Shown: positions 1 to 7,836 of the stretch, piece by piece
Numbering within the stretch: position 1 is the first letter of the stretch
How the letters are laid out: every line of letters begins with the position of its first letter
Origin: DASUPK01 sp963782345
Lineage (GTDB): Bacteria > Actinomycetota > Thermoleophilia > Solirubrobacterales > 70-9
NCBI GenBank assembly: GCA_963782345.1
Contig: CAWAJF010000010.1
Coordinates: 62,001 to 126,000 of the forward strand
DNA length: 64,000 nucleotides
Direction of reading: 5' to 3'
Program-made: the position numbers and the translations under genes
The notes under the pieces: model-generated
What the model was told of the DNA's origin: nothing
What the model saw: the letters and a program-made list of their open reading frames with translations, nothing else
Databases searched by the model: none

Positions 1-258
1 CGCTGGATGATCGTCTGCGAGGCCATTCGCGGTGAGGCGAAGCGCAAGGGTGTGATCAGCGGCAAGGACGTCTACGGCCTGACCGCCGCCGCGATTGCGC
101 GAGGTGCGATCCTCGCCTCCGGCCGAGGCTTCGACGCGCACGGAGGCCTGGCGCCCTCCCAGGCTTTCGACCCCGAGAGCTTCCTCGCCGGGCTCGACCG
201 ATTCGACGTTCGCTGGCAGATTCTCGACGCCGACGTCCCGGCCCCGGTCGAGGCCTAG
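1..258 (+). CDS. C-terminal end of a gene starting before the window, possibly saccharopine dehydrogenase-like
   Basis: The reading frame is open from base 1 and stops with TAG at 256-258, so only about 85 C-terminal residues are visible. The tail pattern (GLTAAAIARGAILASG, then GGLAPSQAFDP and FLAGLDRFDV) resembles the end of saccharopine dehydrogenase-like or trans-acting enoyl reductase proteins, where a TA..AA helix is followed by a G(V/L)LAP.QAF segment. That match is pattern memory only, because the Rossmann domain lies outside the window. The next gene starts 2 bases downstream, so the two are probably co-transcribed. Confidence 0.55.
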   Translation, partial: RWMIVCEAIRGEAKRKGVISGKDVYGLTAAAIARGAILASGRGFDAHGGLAPSQAFDPESFLAGLDRFDVRWQILDADVPAPVEA

Positions 259-260
259 AC

Positions 261-980
261 GTGGCCAGGGAAATCGGGCTTCCCACCCGCCGTGGGCGGA
301 CCGTCAGCCTCGAGCAGGGGGCGGCACCCGGTTCCGCCCGGTGCCCGGCGTGCGGCGAGCCGCTCTTCGTCTGGGTCGAAGCCCAGGGCTACGGCACGCG
401 AGAGGACCAGCTGATCGACCGCTGCGAGAACTGCGGGCTTGCCGTTCCCCGCGACGCCGTGCCGTCTCCCGACCACGCCGTGGACGCGCTCCTCTTCGGC
501 CGGGAGGAGAGCGGATCGGGTGTGGCGATTCGCGCCGACAACGCCGCCAGCCTGCAGGCCTGGCTCGGCGCCGAGAACTGGGCGGCGCTGCGGATCCCCA
601 CCAAACGGGTCGCGCCCGGCGGCGCGCCCTCGCGTAACGGGATCAAGCCGACGCCACGGGCGATCAGGCTGCTGCTCGCCCGGCGCGGCCTCGAGGTGCG
701 GCGCGTCCGCCACCTGATCCGGCCGGGAATGGCCTCGATGTGGCAGACCCTTCTCAACCTGCTCACCTTCCACCGGGACTTCGCCTCGGAGGCCGCCTCC
801 GGGCGGCTGCGCCCCGGCACCGGGCGAGGTCTGGCGGCCTTCTGGGTCGACGCGGTCGTCACCGTGCTCGCCGCGATCCCCACGGCGATCATCGCGGTCG
901 TCCTGGAGACGGGCGCCGTGCTCGCGCGCCGCGGCGGCGCGATCGAGGTGCACGCCGACCGGCTGCCCTCTACGGACTGA
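261..980 (+). CDS. Zinc-ribbon protein with one C-terminal membrane helix, function unknown
   Basis: 239 residues from a GTG start two bases after the preceding stop. Cys28-x2-Cys31 and Cys55-x2-Cys58 form a treble-clef or zinc-ribbon pair (CPAC...CENC). The middle region (about 85-175) is soluble and contains a WQTLLNLLTFH segment. A hydrophobic helix at about 197-217 (VDAVVTVLAAIPTAIIAVVLE) is followed by an Arg-rich stretch, which suggests a single-pass membrane protein with the zinc ribbon in the cytoplasm. I do not recognise a named family. The 3' end overlaps the convergent hydrolase gene by 11 bases. Confidence 0.8.
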   Translation: MAREIGLPTRRGRTVSLEQGAAPGSARCPACGEPLFVWVEAQGYGTREDQLIDRCENCGLAVPRDAVPSPDHAVDALLFGREESGSGVAIRADNAASLQAWLGAENWAALRIPTKRVAPGGAPSRNGIKPTPRAIRLLLARRGLEVRRVRHLIRPGMASMWQTLLNLLTFHRDFASEAASGRLRPGTGRGLAAFWVDAVVTVLAAIPTAIIAVVLETGAVLARRGGAIEVHADRLPSTD

Positions 981-1761
981 GCTCCGCGACGATCGAGGCG
1001 ACCTCCGCCGGCGCGCCGACGTGCGGCGGCGCCTCGGGTGAGGCGACCTCGTGCGCGGATGCCTGCCCAAGGCGGCCGGCGAGGGCCTGGGCGGCGTCCC
1101 TCAGCAGCGCGGGAGTCGAGTCGGCCGTGATCACCGCGGAGGGGCGCTCCGCCGTCGCCAGTCGCGGCAGCGGCATCCGCCAGCCCGCGGGGATCCCAAG
1201 CTCGGCGATCACGCTGCCCGGCCGCTCGCGGGAGGCGCCGGCCGTCTGATCGGGCGTTCGCGCCACTCCCGGGCCCAGCGCCGGCAGCCCGCCCGAGAGG
1301 TAGACGTCGATCACGTTCTCGCGGCTCCCCGCGGCGATCTCCAGCCGGCGGCGGTCCTGCGAGAGCGCCCCGGTGGCGGCGGGGGTCAGCTGGAGCAGCG
1401 TCGGCTCGATCAACACGGCCGCCGAGACGAGATCGGTGCGTCGGAGCAGCAGGTCGAGCGCGATCACACCCCCGAGCCCCGCCCCGCAGACCAGGGCGGG
1501 CTGATCCGCGACGGTCTCGAGCAGCGCGGCGGCGTCCTCGCTCTGCTCCTCGACCGTGGTGCGCCTGTACTCGTCCGGCTCGCTCGAGCCGCCCCACCCC
1601 CGGCGGTCGTAGGCGATCGCGCGGAACTGCGGCGCCAATGCTTCGGCGAGCGGATCCCAGACCGCGCCGATGGCGGCGGTCTCGTGGACCAGGAGGACGG
1701 AGGGCCCCCGGCCGCGCTCGCTCCACGCGATCTCGACGCCGCGGGCCTCGAGCACGGGCAT
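970..1761 (-). CDS. Alpha/beta hydrolase fold protein with the nucleophile Ser replaced
   Basis: 263 residues with a typical alpha/beta hydrolase layout: SVLLVHETAA strand and oxyanion region (21-30), the YDRRGWGGSS loop (51-60), and the nucleophile elbow region at 92-98. The elbow reads C-G-A-G-L-G-G, so the expected GxSxG has Gly95 where the catalytic Ser belongs. A candidate catalytic His remains near the C-terminus (PPHVGAPAEV). It may be a non-hydrolytic family member, may use another nucleophile, or may be decaying. It lies 4 bases downstream of the SDR gene on the same strand, so the two are probably one operon. Confidence 0.8.
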   Translation of the reverse strand: MPVLEARGVEIAWSERGRGPSVLLVHETAAIGAVWDPLAEALAPQFRAIAYDRRGWGGSSEPDEYRRTTVEEQSEDAAALLETVADQPALVCGAGLGGVIALDLLLRRTDLVSAAVLIEPTLLQLTPAATGALSQDRRRLEIAAGSRENVIDVYLSGGLPALGPGVARTPDQTAGASRERPGSVIAELGIPAGWRMPLPRLATAERPSAVITADSTPALLRDAAQALAGRLGQASAHEVASPEAPPHVGAPAEVASIVAELSP

Positions 1762-1765
1762 GCGC

Positions 1766-2569
1766 TCAGACGTTGCGCCAGATCCGGCTGATCAGCGGCA
1801 GTGCGAGCGCCCGGGGGCTGTGCTGGCCGGCCAGTGCCGTGGCGCGATTGAGCGTGCCCGGCACGACCACTCGGCGATCGTGGACGGCGCCGTCGAGCGC
1901 GTGCTGGGCGATGTCCTCCGCCGACATCCAGACCGCGCCGGGGGTCCGGTCCTCCACTCCACCGAACCCCGCAACCTCGGTGAACTCGGTCCGCACCGGC
2001 CCCGGGCAGACGGCGGTCACCGTGACCCCCGAGCCGCGCAACTCGGTGCGGATCGCCTCGCTGAAGGAGAGGACGAACGACTTGGTGGCGGCGTAGACCG
2101 CCGAGCCCGGCAGCGGCTGGAAGGCGGCGGTCGAGGCGATGTTGATCACGGCGCCGCGCCCGCGATCGACCATCCCGGTCAGGAAGCGACTGGTGAGATC
2201 GACGACCGTCTCGACGTTGATGTTGACCATCTCCACCATCCGCTCCCGCGGACTGGTGACGAAGTCCGCCTGATGCCCGAAGCCGGCGTTGTTGACCAGG
2301 ACCTCGACCACCCGGCCACGGCCGCGCAGCTCATCGGCCAGCCGCTCGCGCTCCGTCGGATCGCCGAGGTCGGCGGCGATCACCTCGGCCGTCACGCCGT
2401 GGGCGGAGGTCAGCTCGGTCGCCAGGGTGCGCAGGCGCTCCTCGCGGCGGGCGACGAGCGCGACGGAATGACCGCGCGAGGCGAGCTCCTTGGCGATCGC
2501 GGCGCCGATCCCGGAAGACGCGCCGGTGACGAGCGAGATGCTGCTGACCGAGGGCGCCGGAAGGCCCAT
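1766..2569 (-). CDS. Short-chain dehydrogenase/reductase
   Basis: 267 residues of classical SDR. The nucleotide-binding TGASSGIG is at 15-22, NNAG follows the fourth strand, and the catalytic Ser-Tyr-Lys set is visible as NIAS...YAATK. The CPGPVRTEF segment after the active site and the C-terminal region about WMSAEDIA resemble the DltE/YqjQ-like group that acts on lipid or polyketide-like substrates; the substrate is not deducible. Transcribed toward the degenerate hydrolase with a short gap. Confidence 0.92.
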   Translation of the reverse strand: MGLPAPSVSSISLVTGASSGIGAAIAKELASRGHSVALVARREERLRTLATELTSAHGVTAEVIAADLGDPTERERLADELRGRGRVVEVLVNNAGFGHQADFVTSPRERMVEMVNINVETVVDLTSRFLTGMVDRGRGAVINIASTAAFQPLPGSAVYAATKSFVLSFSEAIRTELRGSGVTVTAVCPGPVRTEFTEVAGFGGVEDRTPGAVWMSAEDIAQHALDGAVHDRRVVVPGTLNRATALAGQHSPRALALPLISRIWRNV

Positions 2570-2599
2570 CGGGTCAGGAACCGTGGGCGTGAGCGCACA

Positions 2600-2869
2600 T
2601 CAGTCCTGGAGACCCTCGCGGGCCTCCCTGACCAGCGTCACGGCCTCGGGAAAGACGATCCGGATTGCGTCGCGCACCTGCACCGCCTGCTCGTCGCTCG
2701 AGCCGGTCAGTTCCATTGAGCCGATCGCGGCCGTCGTCATGTCGACCGCGAGCTTGATCGCGTTGTCGGCCCAGGCAACCTTCTGAGCTCCCTGCATCTG
2801 CTCCTGGAGCTCTTCCATGCGCCTGCGCATCTCCTCCGGGTCACCAAAGAGTCCACCGAAACCTTCCAT
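2600..2869 (-). CDS. Small helical protein of unknown function
   Basis: 89 residues from an ATG start, acidic and rich in Met, Gln and Glu. Residues 11-35 (DPEEMRRRMEELQEQMQGAQ) form an amphipathic, possibly coiled-coil helix. There is no signal peptide or membrane helix. Codon use matches the neighbours and the gene sits 30 bases upstream of the SDR on the same strand. I do not recognise a family. Confidence 0.7.
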   Translation of the reverse strand: MEGFGGLFGDPEEMRRRMEELQEQMQGAQKVAWADNAIKLAVDMTTAAIGSMELTGSSDEQAVQVRDAIRIVFPEAVTLVREAREGLQD

Positions 2870-2957
2870 GCCTCGATCATAGACCGCGGCACTCGCCGGT
2901 CACCGATTCGGCACGCATGCGCGCCACGCGGCTCGCGGCCGGCGAGAGCGTGCGCGG

Positions 2958-3584
2958 GTGCATTCGCACCCGGATCACCGCCGAGGCGCCGCCTCGGTCG
3001 AATATGTCGCCCTCGCCGGGATGGTCGGCGTCCTGATCGTCGCCGGCGTGGCGGCGCTCGTGGCCTCCCCACCGCGCCGTGCGGACCGCGAGCTGGGCGA
3101 GATGCTCGCCCGGCGGATCGCCTGTACGCCGCGCCATCCGGTGCCCTGTGGGCGGAACCCGCTGGCGCTGGCTTACGGATTTCCGCTCGGCAAGCTGGTC
3201 CGCAGCCTCGCCCCTGCGCCGAGCGCCATCCGCGGGGAGCTGCCGATCGACTTCCGCTATTGCCGGCAGCCCAGCTGCGCCGCGCCGTCCTCCGATCCGG
3301 GACTCACCTCCTCCCGGCGACGGGTCTCTGAATTCGTCTCGGTTGAGGACCTGCGCAGATCGGGCGGCCTCGTTCGGATCACCTATTGGCTCTATCGCCC
3401 GAGCGCTGGCTGGCAGCAAATCGTCCGCACCGCGGGTGCCGCGCAGATCGCGGCCGCGCAGTCGATCAGGCTGCGCATCGAGGACGACCCGGCGTTGGTC
3501 CCACTCGAGACCCTCGAGGGCCGGGACCACTACCTGTTCCCGCCGGGCGAGGAGCCTCCCTGGCGCTGGTCGATCGCCTCATGA
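2958..3584 (+). CDS. Flp/type IV pilin-like protein with a unique C-terminal module
   Basis: 208 residues from a GTG start. The N-terminus RRGAASVEYVALAGMVGVLI has a class III (Flp/Tad) prepilin signal: basic residues, Gly before the cleavage point, Glu at +5 (G|AASVE), then a hydrophobic stretch. After it comes an extracellular-looking region with paired Cys. The C-terminal 60 residues (GWQQIVRT...DDPALVPLETL...EPPWRW) recur in the open frame at 4857-5108. No Tad secretion genes are in the window. An assembly role is inferred from the prepilin motif only. Confidence 0.72.
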   Translation: MHSHPDHRRGAASVEYVALAGMVGVLIVAGVAALVASPPRRADRELGEMLARRIACTPRHPVPCGRNPLALAYGFPLGKLVRSLAPAPSAIRGELPIDFRYCRQPSCAAPSSDPGLTSSRRRVSEFVSVEDLRRSGGLVRITYWLYRPSAGWQQIVRTAGAAQIAAAQSIRLRIEDDPALVPLETLEGRDHYLFPPGEEPPWRWSIAS

Positions 3585-3606
3585 CCGAGCGGTCGCCCTT
3601 CGGTCA
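3583..3606. repeat. Inverted repeat after the pilin-like gene
   Basis: GACCGA and TCGGTC form a short stem immediately after the stop codon of the pilin-like gene. There is no T-run, so it is only a weak terminator candidate. Downstream, at about 3607-3635, the sequence GCCGTGATG...TTTGATGAAG resembles the flanks of the palindromic repeat at 53.87-53.91 kb. Confidence 0.4.
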
Positions 3607-3652
3607 GAGCCGTGATGCAAGATAGCCGCTTTGATGAAGACAGCCGGTTCGG

Positions 3653-4765
3653 TCAGCGCCTGGGAACCTTCAGTTTTCGCCTCAGCGCTTTCACGTTGCC
3701 CAGACCGTCCTCCATCGTCAGCTTCACCGCGATCCGCTTTCCGGCGAGGCGCTGGCCGATCGGGAAGGCGAGGGTTCGCTTGCCGGGCGCATAGCCCTTG
3801 GTGCGACGGCTGGCTCGGGCCTTCTTGCCGCGCCGCAGCACGCCACTCACTGCGACGTACTCGCGGGCTTTGACCCGCACCTTCAGGCGAACCTTGGTGC
3901 CGCTGAGGTCGAAATGGACGGAGGCAAGCGACGCTGCGACGGAGGAGTCGACCTTCTCGCCGGGACGGAGCTCGTAGAACCCCTGAGGCGGATTGGCATT
4001 GACGACCCTCCCCGGCTCGCAGGTGGCGCGGAACGGGGCGAAGCGGGTCGATGGATGCTGGGCCGTGAACCGGTAGACCCCCGCAGGCACCACTGGCCAG
4101 GCGACACCGCCGTCGATGGAGGACACGGTCCGCGACGCGTCCGGGATGACCGACTCGTTGAAGTAGACCGGGTTGGGCAACGCTGGGCTCGCGCTGGCCG
4201 TCGCGCCTGCGACTCCGTGGGCTCCGTAGGCGACGAAGTCGTTGAAGCTGACGTCCCGCACGTTCTTGGTGCTGAAGGTGGAGACCACCGCGCAGTTGAC
4301 CAGCTCGTTGTTGGCATTCCGCGGCGCTGAGAGGATCAGGGCAAGCAGGTTGTAGGCCGTGTCACTCGGCATCTGGAAGTTGACCCGCTCCAGGTCCTTG
4401 CCCTGGCTGACATAGGTCTGCAGGTAGATCCGGTGGTGGCCCGCGGAATCGGCGTAGGGCGTGAACTTGGTCCCGTCGGGAACCACGAGGTCGTAGCTGC
4501 CGTCGGGCCCCGTCTGCGCGCTTACGCCCGGGAGCTCCGCGACCATCACCGTCGCGCCTGCGATGGGCGTCTGATCGTCGAACGTGTAGACCGTCCCGCG
4601 CACGTGGATCGGCGGCAGGCCCGCCTTCTTCTTCGCCTCGGCACTGGCGGCGGTCAGACCGACCAACACGGTGAGCGCGAGAGCAAGGACACTGAACAGA
4701 GTCAGGCGGGATCGCCAGAGGTTGATCGAGCTAGCACCATCGGTCGTGGGCTGAAGCGCCTTCAT
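3653..4765 (-). CDS. Secreted protein with a carboxypeptidase-regulatory-like domain
   Basis: 370 residues using the ATG at 4765. I preferred this start because an upstream in-frame extension would put 44 charged residues before the signal peptide. A hydrophobic stretch (LTLFSVLALALTVLVGLTAAS) ends in an ASAEA-type cleavage region. Residues about 55-110 (VRGTVYTFDDQTPIAGATVMV...TGPDGSYDLVVPDGT) match the transthyretin-like carboxypeptidase regulatory fold. The C-terminal 100 residues are very Lys/Arg rich (VRLKVRVKAREYVAVSGVLRRGKK), a common tail in secreted proteins of this window. The protein is probably wall- or surface-associated; no enzyme motif is seen. Confidence 0.8.
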   Translation of the reverse strand: MKALQPTTDGASSINLWRSRLTLFSVLALALTVLVGLTAASAEAKKKAGLPPIHVRGTVYTFDDQTPIAGATVMVAELPGVSAQTGPDGSYDLVVPDGTKFTPYADSAGHHRIYLQTYVSQGKDLERVNFQMPSDTAYNLLALILSAPRNANNELVNCAVVSTFSTKNVRDVSFNDFVAYGAHGVAGATASASPALPNPVYFNESVIPDASRTVSSIDGGVAWPVVPAGVYRFTAQHPSTRFAPFRATCEPGRVVNANPPQGFYELRPGEKVDSSVAASLASVHFDLSGTKVRLKVRVKAREYVAVSGVLRRGKKARASRRTKGYAPGKRTLAFPIGQRLAGKRIAVKLTMEDGLGNVKALRRKLKVPRR

Positions 4766-4856
4766 ATCGTCGCGTCTCGCTCCGAACACTAGGGGGACCG
4801 TGACCGATTCGCAGTGCGCTCGCATCCGTGCTGACCACCGGTGATAGCGGGGTTCA

Positions 4857-5108
4857 GTGACATACGAAGCGACCCGGTCACGAGTGCGGGTTACCAAGTG
4901 GCCCTGGATACCGGGCCTGGGCTGGGAACGGATTCTTCGAACCGGCGATGCGACGGAGCTCGAGGCGGCGTCAGCGATCCGGCTGAACCTGGAAGACGAT
5001 CCGGCCCTGGTCCCGCTGGAGACGCTGCCGGGGAAGGACCACTACGACCTCCCGGGGGGCGACGAGCCGCCATGGCGCTGGAGAATCCCCTCCCGCCCCG
5101 CGACATGA
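4857..5108 (+). pseudogene. 5'-truncated copy of the C-terminal module of the pilin-like gene
   Basis: An 83-codon open frame from a GTG. From VRVTKWPWIPGLGW onward it aligns with the last 70 residues of the protein at 2958-3584; EDDPALVPLETL and EPPWRW are shared exactly. The prepilin N-terminus is absent. The likeliest reading is a partial gene duplication separated from its source by the inverted secreted-protein gene. Expression as a small stand-alone protein cannot be excluded because the frame is intact and ends 13 bases before the next gene. Confidence 0.6.
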
Positions 5109-5121
5109 CAACGGGTCAGGC

Positions 5122-6102
5122 CTACGCGTGCTGCTCGGCCTCCTGGCTCGCGCTGCGGATCAGGCGGCGCCAATCCTTCGTGCGGAAGACGAAGATCAGG
5201 GCGAGGGCGCCAAGCACCACGGTCCAGGCGGCGACCGCGATCTGCTGTCCCACCGAGTAGGTGAGAACGGCGATCGGGCCTGGGCCCACCAGGGTCGCCA
5301 CCAGCAGCGCCTGCTGGGCGCCGGCGCCACCGGGCGTCAGCGGCAGCAGGGTGGAGACCGTCTGCACGCTCATCACGAGCATCACGTTCTGGAAGGAGCC
5401 TCCGATGTGGAAGGCGTCGAGGAAGAACCAGAAGGAGAAGAAGCGAAGAACCCAGCCGACCCCCTGCCAGGAGGCGACGGTCCGCAGGTAGACGGCCGGC
5501 GTGGCCAGGACGATCGCCCCCTGCTTGACGCGGTCCCAGAAGGCCTCGACCCGGCGGGCGAGGAGGGCGAAGGTGACGACCGTCGCGATGCCGAGCGCAG
5601 TCAGGGCGAAGAGGAGGAAGCTCGGATGCTGGGCCCAGAACGCGATGTCGAACGCGGGCAGGTCGGGGAGATCGGGCGGCTTCGGGAGCAGTCCCTGGGT
5701 GAGGGCGTAGATGAAGACCAGAATCCCGGCCGAGGTGTCGAAGACCGTGGCGACGAAGAACGACGAGACCACCGTCGGATAGGTGGAGAGGCGGATCGAG
5801 CGCTTGGCGAGGAAGATCTTCACGGCGTCGCCGACGCGAGCGGGAACGACGCTGTTCATCCCCGCCCCCACCAGGTAGGCGGCAGCAAGGCGGGCGAACG
5901 GCACCCTGCGCCCGGGATAGGCGGCGCGGAGGACGTTCTGCCACGCGCGGCTGCGGGCGAGCAGGTGGCCGAGGTAGAGAGCGAGCGCGATTGCCATCGA
6001 AGGCCACCCGATCTCGGCCAGACGGTGGAAGAACTCCTGGGCGCCGTGCTGGAAGCCGTCGAAGCTGCGGCCCAGGTCTACCCCGAGGGGCGCGATCATC
6101 AC
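5122..6102 (-). CDS. Lysylphosphatidylglycerol synthase-type (UPF0104) membrane protein
   Basis: 326 residues with about eight hydrophobic segments and the family signatures YLVGAGMNSVVPARVGDAVKIFLAKR and SVQTVSTLLPLTPGGAGAQQALLV, in which R-x-G-D and the TPGG loop are typical of the LPG synthase transmembrane family (PF03706). It lacks the soluble aminoacyl-transfer domain of MprF, so it is a flippase- or scaffold-like relative rather than an aminoacyl-PG synthase. The start overlaps the stop of the YihY gene (GTGATGA), which indicates translational coupling in the operon that runs down from 8711. Confidence 0.88.
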   Translation of the reverse strand: MMIAPLGVDLGRSFDGFQHGAQEFFHRLAEIGWPSMAIALALYLGHLLARSRAWQNVLRAAYPGRRVPFARLAAAYLVGAGMNSVVPARVGDAVKIFLAKRSIRLSTYPTVVSSFFVATVFDTSAGILVFIYALTQGLLPKPPDLPDLPAFDIAFWAQHPSFLLFALTALGIATVVTFALLARRVEAFWDRVKQGAIVLATPAVYLRTVASWQGVGWVLRFFSFWFFLDAFHIGGSFQNVMLVMSVQTVSTLLPLTPGGAGAQQALLVATLVGPGPIAVLTYSVGQQIAVAAWTVVLGALALIFVFRTKDWRRLIRSASQEAEQHA

Positions 6103-6962
6103 CCTTCATCCACGGCGCGATACCCCTCGGCGTTGAAGAGCGCGCCGAGCAGGAACGCCAGGTTCCCGAGCCAGAGCCAGATCAGCAGGGAGATCATCGC
6201 GCCGAGGGTGCCATAGGTCTTGTCATAAGAGCCGAAATGAGACACGTAGGCGGTGAAGAGAAGGGAAACGGCGAACCAGACGACCGTCCCGACCACCGCT
6301 CCAGGCAACACGGATCGCAGCGAGCGATCCCCGCGCCGTGGGGTTCGCCGCGGCCCGAGTGCGTAGACGATCGCAAACGCCGAGAGCAGCGCCGCGGCGC
6401 CGATCGGCCAGCGCAGGTAGCCGACCAGGCCCGTGATGAAGCCGGGAAACCCCGCTGCGTGGGCGATCGACCCGAACAGCGGCCCGGCGAGGACCACCGA
6501 GGCGAACGACACCAGGACGAGCAGCGTGACGAGCATGGTCAGGCCGAGTCGCACGCCGAGGTTCGGCAGGAAGCTGCGGCCCTTCTCCACCCGGTTGATC
6601 GCCTCGAGTGAGCGCATCGCCGCCCCCATCGCCCCGGAGGCCGAGTAGAGCGCCAGGACGAGGCCGACGACGAGCAGCGCCCCGGCGTTGCTCCGGTTCG
6701 AGAGCGCATCGCGCAGCGCGCTGTCGATCGTGTTCACCGCCGTCCCCGGCGCCGCGTCGCGCAGGGTATTGACGATGCTCTCGTAGGTCTGGGGATATGT
6801 CCCCAGCAGGGAGATCAGCGCGACGAGGACGAGCAGGCCTGGGAACAGCGAGAGGATCGAGTAGTAGGTCTGTGCCGCGGCTCGATCGGTCAGCTGCACC
6901 TCGCCGAAGCGGCTGTAGATCGCCTTCGCCATGGCGATCCACTCCTGCCTACCAGACGGCAT
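6099..6962 (-). CDS. YihY/BrkB family inner-membrane protein
   Basis: 287 residues with five to six membrane helices. The family hallmarks are present: AAAQTYYSILSLFPGLLVLVALISL near the N-terminus, NRVEKGRSFL before the third helix, YDKTYGTLGAMISLLIWLWL, and the terminal NLAFLLGALFNAE. The family was once thought to include RNase BN and is now simply an integral membrane family of unclear function. The start region overlaps the end of the DUF2804-like gene by 14 bases and the end overlaps the LPG-synthase-like gene. Confidence 0.92.
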   Translation of the reverse strand: MPSGRQEWIAMAKAIYSRFGEVQLTDRAAAQTYYSILSLFPGLLVLVALISLLGTYPQTYESIVNTLRDAAPGTAVNTIDSALRDALSNRSNAGALLVVGLVLALYSASGAMGAAMRSLEAINRVEKGRSFLPNLGVRLGLTMLVTLLVLVSFASVVLAGPLFGSIAHAAGFPGFITGLVGYLRWPIGAAALLSAFAIVYALGPRRTPRRGDRSLRSVLPGAVVGTVVWFAVSLLFTAYVSHFGSYDKTYGTLGAMISLLIWLWLGNLAFLLGALFNAEGYRAVDEG

Positions 6963-7836
6963 CGTGCGCCTCCATCACGCCGAGCGCCGAGTCGACCGGC
7001 AGCCCGTTGAGCGTTCCACTGAACGTGCCGAGCGGTGCCTCGTAGTCGGAGCGGGCGAGCAGCGGAATGCCCTCGTGATGTGAGCGCTGTGTCTCGGCGG
7101 TGAAGTTGAGCCGGGACTCGTCCTCGAAGTGGATCGTGTCGAGCTCCTGGAACCGAACCGGACCGGGCTCGGTCGGCTGACCCGCGACCCAGATCGTCCG
7201 CTCGCTGGAGCTCGGCGGATCGTTGATGCCGCTGACCAGGTTCCACGCGAGGGAGCGACCGTCTCGAGCCACGCCGACGCCGGCCGACCACTTCCACGAG
7301 GTGTAGCGCGAGTGATAGCCGGCCGAGTGATCCTCGACACCACGTCCCTGGACCTTGTTCGTTCTGCGCCCGATACGGACCTCCCCGCTGACCGGCATTC
7401 CCGCTGACTTCCTGGTCCACGTGTACCCGCCCTCGCCATTCGGGCACATGCATTCGACCGGGCTGCCCTCGCCGAGGTCCAGGTGGAACTCGATGCTCCC
7501 CGCTCTGACGCGGACTGAGCGCCCGCGCATCTCGACCTCACGGCGCCGTCCGGGCAGGCCACGGCGGGTCCGCTCCCAGAGTCTTCTGCGCTCGCGATCC
7601 CAGACGCCCCAGAAGGTCAGCGAGGACGGACCGACCTGGGCGACCGCGGCGAACACCATCAGGTTGTCGGCGAAGGCCCCCACCCAGCGCCAGCGCTTGC
7701 GGAGGCGCCGCCCGTTCAGCAGGGGCATCGGGGCCGGGGGAACCGGCAGGCGCGGCCGATCCTCCTCCCGGCCACGCCACGGCAGCCGGGCGACCTCCGC
7801 GTTTGTCTCCTCCGGCGCGGCGCGCCGCGGGGTCAC
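6949..7836 (-). CDS. DUF2804-like protein
   Basis: 295 residues using the GTG at 7836, which overlaps the stop of the dehalogenase gene (GTGA); this start is preferred because the frame is open far upstream inside the neighbour. The sequence resembles DUF2804: LRKRWRWVGAFADNLMVFAAVAQVGP followed by many beta-strand segments, WTRKSAG, GVEDHSAGYHSRYTSWKWSAGVGV and a LNFTAE motif. Such proteins are predicted lipocalin-like beta-barrel folds, and their biochemical role is unknown. Tight coupling to an upstream hydrolase and downstream membrane genes suggests a shared lipid or envelope role, which is inference. Confidence 0.78.
   Translation of the reverse strand: MTPRRAAPEETNAEVARLPWRGREEDRPRLPVPPAPMPLLNGRRLRKRWRWVGAFADNLMVFAAVAQVGPSSLTFWGVWDRERRRLWERTRRGLPGRRREVEMRGRSVRVRAGSIEFHLDLGEGSPVECMCPNGEGGYTWTRKSAGMPVSGEVRIGRRTNKVQGRGVEDHSAGYHSRYTSWKWSAGVGVARDGRSLAWNLVSGINDPPSSSERTIWVAGQPTEPGPVRFQELDTIHFEDESRLNFTAETQRSHHEGIPLLARSDYEAPLGTFSGTLNGLPVDSALGVMEAHDAVW

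Noticed and set aside
5128..6216. Glu/Gly/Arg-rich open frame antisense to the membrane proteins
   Set aside because: It mirrors codon bias of the minus-strand membrane genes and has no recognisable motif.
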